From Verrucomicrobiota bacterium (GTDB taxonomy: Bacteria; Verrucomicrobiota; Verrucomicrobiia; Limisphaerales; Pedosphaeraceae): 64,000 bases of DNA. This document shows positions 59,257 to 64,000 of this stretch, in pieces. The DNA lies in assembly GCA_021325145.1 (NCBI GenBank), contig JAJPHR010000025.1:62001-126000 (forward strand), written 5' to 3'. The number at the start of each line of letters is the position of its first letter. The stretch's first letter is position 1. The position numbers and the translations under genes were made by a program. Below the pieces are notes generated by a model. That model saw only the letters and a program-made list of their open reading frames with translations. It ran no database searches and was not told the origin of the DNA.

Positions 59257-60963
59257 TCAAATCCCCGGGCGGCGCGGGATGCCCTTGAGCGCGGGGAGCG
59301 GCGGCGCGTTTGGATGTTCGATTTCCTGCTGATATTTCGCGGCGTCGGCGGTCTTGCCAAGTTTCTCCGCCATGGCCACCAACTTGCGCAGGATGTCCCC
59401 GCGATCGGGGTACTCGGGAAACTCTTCGACGAATTGCTGGTAATCCGCGTAGGCCTCGGGTTCGCGGGCCAGGACGAGGAGGCGCGTGGCCAGGGTCAAC
59501 ATCACGCGGATCCGTTGTTGCGGGCTCGGATCGAGTTTGAGGACGTTTTGGAGGGCGGCGATTGAGGATTCGGATTTGCTTTGGGCTTCGTACAGGTCAG
59601 CCAGCTTTTCCATGAGCACCGGGCTTTCGCGGGTGAGCGGCAGGGTTTCGAGCCGGTTGGCGATTGTTGAAGCCGGCTCGTGATTAACCAACCCCAGGTT
59701 CGCCACGCGCAAACACGCCCAATCGAGCCACTTGCTGTGGCGCTGTTCCAGTTCGCTCACTTGCTGGATCGGCGATTTGGAAAACGGACGATACAGCGGG
59801 TCGCCTACGACGGTGGTTTGCCAGGACAGATAGCCTTGGCAGGCATACGCCGCTTCGCCGAACGTAAAGCCCTCGATAAACCGCGGGAAGAAAGCCGCCA
59901 TGTTCGGACAACCGGACAAATACGGCTCCTCGACCGTCCCGAGCGTGGCGGTCACTCCCTTGGCCAGCAACGCGCCCGCCCAATGATGGGTGGTGGAGCG
60001 CAAAGTGGCGGCGTTGAACGAGTGCAAATGATACGCGAAGGCGCCCGGCATGAATTCGACCTTCGGCAGCGTGAACGGACCCGAAACGCTCTCGTCATAC
60101 CAACCGGCATACAAGGCCACCTGGCTTAATGGAAAGCTCACGGGAAGGGTGGCCCCGTTTTCATCCACCACGGTCTCAAAGCCCAGGCGCCGGCACGCTT
60201 CGGCCGCACTGCGGATTTGATCGTCGCCCACCTTGTATTCTCCGCTCGTCAATCCTCGCAGATCGAAATAAGCGCGTCCCCAGAGGCCGTTGGTTTCGGC
60301 GTCGAGCGCCTTGTCCACCAGGCCGCGCGCGATGCTCGCGGTCGGGCCATCCAGCCGCGCCACCATCAGGATGCCGTTGGTGGGATTGAGCTGGGCGGCG
60401 TTCGTTGCGCCGTAAAGGGGATTATGGCGCGGGCCGAGCCGCAAATAACCCTCCTCGACCAGCGGCAGGCAGGAAAGCTCGCTGTCCACCGCGGCATCGT
60501 TGCGTCGCAACGGCGTGGGCAAGTCCGCTGGAACTTCCTCCTTGAACGCCGCATCCGGACCGATCTTCAGCGGCACGCCATAGCAAAGCACGAGGTAGCG
60601 GATTTTGGAGGCGATGACCTTGCGTCCGACGTGACGGACCTGTCCATTCGGCTCGCGCACTTCCTGGGATCCGAAATGAAACAGTTCTTTGTCCTTTAAG
60701 GCTTTGAGGAGCGGCTTCTCGAGCCGATCACGGTATTCGCCCCGGCTGATGGCCTCGATGCCAGACATGTCCACACCCATGACCTGGCTTGGCGGCACCT
60801 GGCGGCGACGGGCGTAATATTCCGCGACTTCCTTGGATTCGGGCATCCGGGCATTATAGACCACAAAAACCTCATCACCCCGCCCTTCCGCCCGCGCGCT
60901 GCCGGCCATGATGGCCAAACAAAAGCACAACGCGACGAGTGAAAAAAACGGCAGCAACCGCAC
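59257..60963 (-). CDS. TIGR03790 family protein, exported, with C-terminal helical repeats
   Basis: The open frame extends to 61191, but the first ~65 codons of that longer version translate a dispersed repeat (61018-61111). A GTG at 60963 gives a signal peptide right at the N-terminus (RLLPFFSLVALCFCLAIMAG), so that start is preferred (568 residues). The TIGR03790 domain covers ~30-400: VFVVYNARMPESKEVAEYYARRR, YLVLCYGVPLKI, NGILMVARLDGPTASIARGLVDKAL, LYAGWYDESV, GTVEEPYLSGCPN, and QTTVVGDPLYRPF. The C-terminal ~130 residues are TPR-like (ADLYEAQSKSESSIAALQNVLKLDP). Family function is unknown; it is typical of Verrucomicrobiota and related phyla. Confidence 0.9.
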   Translation of the reverse strand: MRLLPFFSLVALCFCLAIMAGSARAEGRGDEVFVVYNARMPESKEVAEYYARRRQVPPSQVMGVDMSGIEAISRGEYRDRLEKPLLKALKDKELFHFGSQEVREPNGQVRHVGRKVIASKIRYLVLCYGVPLKIGPDAAFKEEVPADLPTPLRRNDAAVDSELSCLPLVEEGYLRLGPRHNPLYGATNAAQLNPTNGILMVARLDGPTASIARGLVDKALDAETNGLWGRAYFDLRGLTSGEYKVGDDQIRSAAEACRRLGFETVVDENGATLPVSFPLSQVALYAGWYDESVSGPFTLPKVEFMPGAFAYHLHSFNAATLRSTTHHWAGALLAKGVTATLGTVEEPYLSGCPNMAAFFPRFIEGFTFGEAAYACQGYLSWQTTVVGDPLYRPFSKSPIQQVSELEQRHSKWLDWACLRVANLGLVNHEPASTIANRLETLPLTRESPVLMEKLADLYEAQSKSESSIAALQNVLKLDPSPQQRIRVMLTLATRLLVLAREPEAYADYQQFVEEFPEYPDRGDILRKLVAMAEKLGKTADAAKYQQEIEHPNAPPLPALKGIPRRPGI

Positions 60964-61017
60964 GGATGGGTGGAATAGACGTGGCAAACAACTCCAAGTA
61001 CCGTCACCCGCCCCTTT

Positions 61018-61111
61018 CCAATCCCAAAGGGATTGTGTCCTCCAGCCCAGGGTTGCGCGTGGGCACGAGCTGCCCTGGGCTTTGTGATGGTATCCCTTTG
61101 GGATTCCCGGA
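61018..61111. repeat. Inverted AATCCCAAAGGGATT pair
   Basis: AATCCCAAAGGGATTGTG near 61018 and ATCCCTTTGGGATTCCC near 61096 flank an inner hairpin (CAGCCCAGGG..CCCTGGGCT). The unit sits across the upstream end of the TIGR03790 frame. A solo copy is at 12853-12877. Confidence 0.65.
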
Positions 61112-61237
61112 GCGTTCCACCAAAAACAGCGAAGACCCGCCAACCTTGCAGCCAGGCGTTGAGCCGCCGAGGTTTCCAAATAGTTCCTCATCTCATCATA
61201 TCTCCATTGCCCACTGTTTGTTCAATCGGCAGGTTAG

Positions 61238-62041
61238 TCAGGAGCCTTGGTTTCCATTAGCGTGCACTTTGAGTCCGTCGTAAGCCAGTTCGACGCCAGC
61301 GGGTAGTTCGGCTTGCGCGGCATCGTGGTCATAATCATGGGTAAGATGTGTGAAGTAGGTCCGCCCGGCTGCGATGCGCCGCGCCGCGGTCAACGCCTCG
61401 TCCAGGCACATGTGAGTTGGATGCGGCGCTCGCCTGAGCGCATCCAGCACGACAACTTCCGCGCCGCGCACCTGGTCCACGGCCTCGTTCGGAACCTCCT
61501 TGCAATCGCTCAAATAGGCCAGCCGCTTTTTTCCGTCCTGGATAAATAGAAATCCGAGCGTGGTCATGCGACCGTGAGGCAGGGCCAAGGGAACAATTTT
61601 GAGATCGCCCAATTGGAACGGCCCTTTAATAAGATGCGGTTCAGGCATAAAGTATCCTTTGGGCCACGGGCCATTATGGAAGGCATAGATAAAAACCCGC
61701 TTCAAGGCTTCCATGGTAGTGTCATTGGCATAGATTGGCAAAGGGCCGTTGCGCAAGTCGCAAAACCTCCGGCAATCGTCTAGTCCCATGATATGGTCCG
61801 CGTGTGGATGCGTGAAAATCACCGCGTCCAGCCAGCGCACGTTTTCCCGCAACATCTGCAGGCGGAATTCGGGCGTGGTATCGACCACGAATTTGACCTG
61901 GTCCGTCGCCACGTAAATCGACGGGCGCGTGCGATGGTTCTTCGGATTGGCGAGGAACGCGGCGGGATAATCGATGCCCACCATCGGCACCCCTTGCGAC
62001 GTCCCGGAACCCAAAAACGTAAACGAAAATGACATGTCCAA
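61238..62041 (-). CDS. PhnP-like metallo-beta-lactamase-fold hydrolase
   Basis: This 267-residue MBL-fold protein has the start [16 protein letters not shown], typical of the PhnP/phosphodiesterase branch. The zinc motif [13 protein letters not shown] supplies His78, His80, Asp82 and His83, with later ligands in [15 protein letters not shown] (His), YLSDCKEVP (Asp) and [12 protein letters not shown] (His). Members cleave cyclic phosphodiesters. It is cytoplasmic. It is divergent from recN, with about 57 bp between start codons. Confidence 0.93.
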   Translation of the reverse strand: MDMSFSFTFLGSGTSQGVPMVGIDYPAAFLANPKNHRTRPSIYVATDQVKFVVDTTPEFRLQMLRENVRWLDAVIFTHPHADHIMGLDDCRRFCDLRNGPLPIYANDTTMEALKRVFIYAFHNGPWPKGYFMPEPHLIKGPFQLGDLKIVPLALPHGRMTTLGFLFIQDGKKRLAYLSDCKEVPNEAVDQVRGAEVVVLDALRRAPHPTHMCLDEALTAARRIAAGRTYFTHLTHDYDHDAAQAELPAGVELAYDGLKVHANGNQGS

Positions 62042-62098
62042 AATTTTCTTTTGCCGAACCCCGGCTTAACCTTCAAATTACACGCCAGTGACTTTACC

Positions 62099-63781
62099 AT
62101 GTTGACGACGTTGCGCATCAAAAACCTTGCTCTGGTGGCGAATCTCACGCTGGAACTCCAACCGGGTTACCAGGCAATCACGGGCGAAACCGGCGCCGGA
62201 AAGTCCATTATCATCGGTGCGCTGAACCTGGTGCTGGGCGAGCGCGCGGACCGCACGCTGATCCGCAGCGGCAGCGACGCCTGCTCGGTCGAAGCCGTGT
62301 TCGACATTTCCCGGCTGCGCGTTCCGTTGAAATCGTTTCTCGAAGAAAACGGACTGGAGCCATGCGAAGAGAATCAATTGATCCTCAAGCGCACCTTCAC
62401 CGCCGCCGGGACCAACCGGCAGTTTATCAATGGCTCACCCACCACCTTGGGCGTGCTGGCTTCCTTGGGCGAATGGCTTGTGGACATTCACGGTCCGCAC
62501 GATCATCAGTCCCTCCTGCACGCGGCCAAACAACTTGCCATTCTGGACGCTTTCGGCAACTTGCAATCCCGCCGCGAAGCTTTCGCCGCGCTGGTCAACC
62601 GCCGGAACGCCCTGGAATCAGAAAAGGCCGCTTTGATCATCGACGAACGGACCTATGCTCAACAGCTTGATCTGCTTCGGCATCAAAGCAACGAGATCAC
62701 TGCCGCCCGCTTGCAACCCGGCGAGGAAGCGCTGGTGCAAGAAGCGTATCAGCGCGCCAGCAACGCCGCCAAACTGCTCGAACTCAGCCAATCCGCGCTC
62801 GCATTGCTGAGCGAAGACGAAGCGTCCTTGATCGCACAGGCTGGGTTGCTTGGACGCACTTTGCAGGAACTGCACCGGATTGATCCCACGGCCGCTGAGT
62901 TGGTCGCGCAACACGAACAGGCGGTCCTCAACCTGCGTGAGCTTCAGGGCGGACTATCCCATTACGCCGACAAGGTGGACCTCGATCCGGCGCGGCTCCA
63001 GGAATTGGAGGAGCGGCTCAACCTCATTCACTCGCTCAAGCGCAAATACGGCGCATCCATCGAAGACGTCATCGCCTTCGGCGACACCGCCCGTCAACAA
63101 CTGCAAAAGCTCGAACAACGCGAGACGGAACTCAGCCGCCTCAACGCCGAATTGAAGAAAATCGACGCCGAAATCTGGCGCGTCGGCCAGGATTTATCCG
63201 TCCAGCGCCGCAAGGTCATTCCGCAACTCAACAAAGCCGTCGTCAAACAGCTCAAGGACCTCGGCTTCGCTCAAAGCCATTTTGATGTCACGATCAGCAC
63301 CGTCGCGGCGGACTCCTCGCCGACTACCGGCGCTTCCTTATCGCTTTCGGGTCTGGACACCATCGAATTTCAATTCGCTCCCAACGTCGGCGAACCCGCC
63401 CGCCCGTTGCGTGCGATCGCTTCATCGGGTGAAATGGCCAGAGTGATGCTCGCGCTCAAAACCGTGCTCGCCCAAGTCGATGAGATCCCGGTATTGGTTT
63501 TTGACGAAGTCGATGCAAACGTCGGCGGCGAAACCGCCAATGCCGTCGGCGAGAAAATGGAACAAATCGCCCGGCAACGGCAAGTCCTCTGCATCACCCA
63601 CCTGGCGCCCGTCGCTGCGCACGCGACCGCTCATTTCGTTGTGACAAAACAGATCAAGGAAGGCCGCACCCTCTCGGAAATCACGCTCCTGTCCAAAAAA
63701 GACCGCATCACCGAACTCGCCCGGATGCTCGGCGGCCAATCCGACGCCGCCCGCAAGCATGCGGAGGCATTGCTAAAATAG
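62099..63781 (+). CDS. recN: DNA repair protein RecN
   Basis: The start at 62099 (MLTTLRIKNLALVANLTLEL, 560 residues) gives the standard SMC-like N-terminus; the frame opens 16 codons earlier. Walker A is GETGAGKS (29-36), followed by the RecN-typical INGSPTTLGVLASLGEWLVDIHGPHDHQSLL. A long coiled-coil arm occupies ~150-340. The C-terminal ABC signature and Walker B are in IASSGEMARVMLALKTVL and VLVFDEVDANVGGETA, with ITHLAPVAAHA after. It acts in double-strand break repair in the cytoplasm. It is full length. Confidence 0.97.
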   Translation: MLTTLRIKNLALVANLTLELQPGYQAITGETGAGKSIIIGALNLVLGERADRTLIRSGSDACSVEAVFDISRLRVPLKSFLEENGLEPCEENQLILKRTFTAAGTNRQFINGSPTTLGVLASLGEWLVDIHGPHDHQSLLHAAKQLAILDAFGNLQSRREAFAALVNRRNALESEKAALIIDERTYAQQLDLLRHQSNEITAARLQPGEEALVQEAYQRASNAAKLLELSQSALALLSEDEASLIAQAGLLGRTLQELHRIDPTAAELVAQHEQAVLNLRELQGGLSHYADKVDLDPARLQELEERLNLIHSLKRKYGASIEDVIAFGDTARQQLQKLEQRETELSRLNAELKKIDAEIWRVGQDLSVQRRKVIPQLNKAVVKQLKDLGFAQSHFDVTISTVAADSSPTTGASLSLSGLDTIEFQFAPNVGEPARPLRAIASSGEMARVMLALKTVLAQVDEIPVLVFDEVDANVGGETANAVGEKMEQIARQRQVLCITHLAPVAAHATAHFVVTKQIKEGRTLSEITLLSKKDRITELARMLGGQSDAARKHAEALLK

Positions 63782-63928
63782 GCTGACTTCATCCGTCTTC
63801 GCATAGGCCCGCTCCACACGGGCATATTCAATCCTGCTGATCTAATGGTCATGCTCGGACTTGCCGTGCTCATCTTGACCCTCCGCAAGCCAGGAAGAAG
63901 GATCGAGCACGGATGAAACAGTCCTGGC

Positions 63929-64000
63929 TCACTCGTTATGCGGAATCTTGATCGTGCTCCCACCGACGAATTCACGAACCACCGCGTCGCCCGGAATGAG
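63929..64000 (-). CDS. C-terminal end of an unidentified gene (partial)
   Basis: On the minus strand the last 23 codons of a frame enter from the right edge and end in TGA at 63931-63929: LIPGDAVVREFVGGSTIKIP followed by HNE. The sequence reads like the end of a real protein and the gene would converge with recN. Too little is present to name it. The 63782-63928 spacer has a small GCCCG/CGGGC hairpin (63808-63824) without a T-run. Confidence 0.55.
   Translation of the reverse strand, partial: LIPGDAVVREFVGGSTIKIPHNE

Noticed and set aside
59249..59275. GATTCAAATCC, a tRNA T-loop-like string
   Set aside because: No acceptor, D or anticodon arms can be built around it, the T-stem does not pair fully, and it overlaps the end of the TIGR03790 gene.
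63808..63824. GCCCG/CGGGC hairpin after recN as a terminator
   Set aside because: The stem is only 5 bp and no T-run follows; not enough to call an intrinsic terminator.

Overview
The window looks like a chromosomal segment of a Verrucomicrobiota bacterium, probably a soil or freshwater member of the Pedosphaera/Limisphaerales group. The call rests on gene content, not on a marker gene. It has a DUF1549/DUF1553 plus DUF1501 pair, Tat-exported Gfo/Idh/MocA oxidoreductases with xylose-isomerase-like TIM barrels, ECF sigma factors fused to a membrane/coiled-coil tail, a BlaI/M56 pair, a DUF6600 protein, a TIGR03790 protein, GxxExxY proteins, and large secreted proteins with Ig, F5/8C or fibronectin-like modules. 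The DNA is GC-rich by eye. Shine-Dalgarno signals are mostly weak. No tRNA, rRNA or CRISPR array was seen.

Layout. 1-8.9 kb (minus strand): the 5' part of a very large secreted protein that runs off the left edge, then a NarL-type response regulator, a DUF1501 protein and a DUF1549/DUF1553 protein. 9-14.4 kb (minus): an ABC-2-type permease fused to an RCC1-like domain, a membrane-anchored coiled-coil protein, and an ECF sigma factor fused to a similar module. 14.5-22.9 kb: an unknown secreted protein, an FAD monooxygenase and a sugar-oxidation cluster (two Gfo/Idh proteins, a TIM-barrel isomerase, a small cytochrome c). This cluster is interrupted by a REP-flanked RAYT transposase and a frameshifted GxxExxY gene bounded by inverted repeats. 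23-31.2 kb: BlaI/M56 with a visible operator, a D-aminoacylase-type amidohydrolase, ParB, a PfkB kinase and peptide deformylase. 31.2-45.6 kb: DUF6600, a second ECF fusion, a 1734-residue subtilase, a DUF2007/zinc-ribbon protein, a LysM protein and PurM.

45.9-47.7 kb is a block of small plus-strand genes with two attC-like sites, best read as an integron cassette cluster without a visible integrase. 47.8-64 kb: a second TIM-barrel isomerase, a secreted pilin-like protein, a PIN toxin-antitoxin pair, DUF4159, a multicopper oxidase, an enolase-superfamily protein, a second GxxExxY gene, a hybrid histidine kinase, a small S24/S26-like protein, TIGR03790, a PhnP-like metallo-hydrolase and RecN.

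The intergenic DNA is unusually rich in short dispersed inverted repeats. Families include MITE-like elements with perfect 14-15 bp termini, REP-like hairpins, CACGAAAAAGCAC-type arms around GxxExxY genes, and ACCAATGTCCAATG-type spacers. The most novel material is in the interplay of these repeats with the RAYT and GxxExxY genes, the attC-like cassettes, and several domain fusions (permease-RCC1, sigma-coiled coil, M56-secretin-like).
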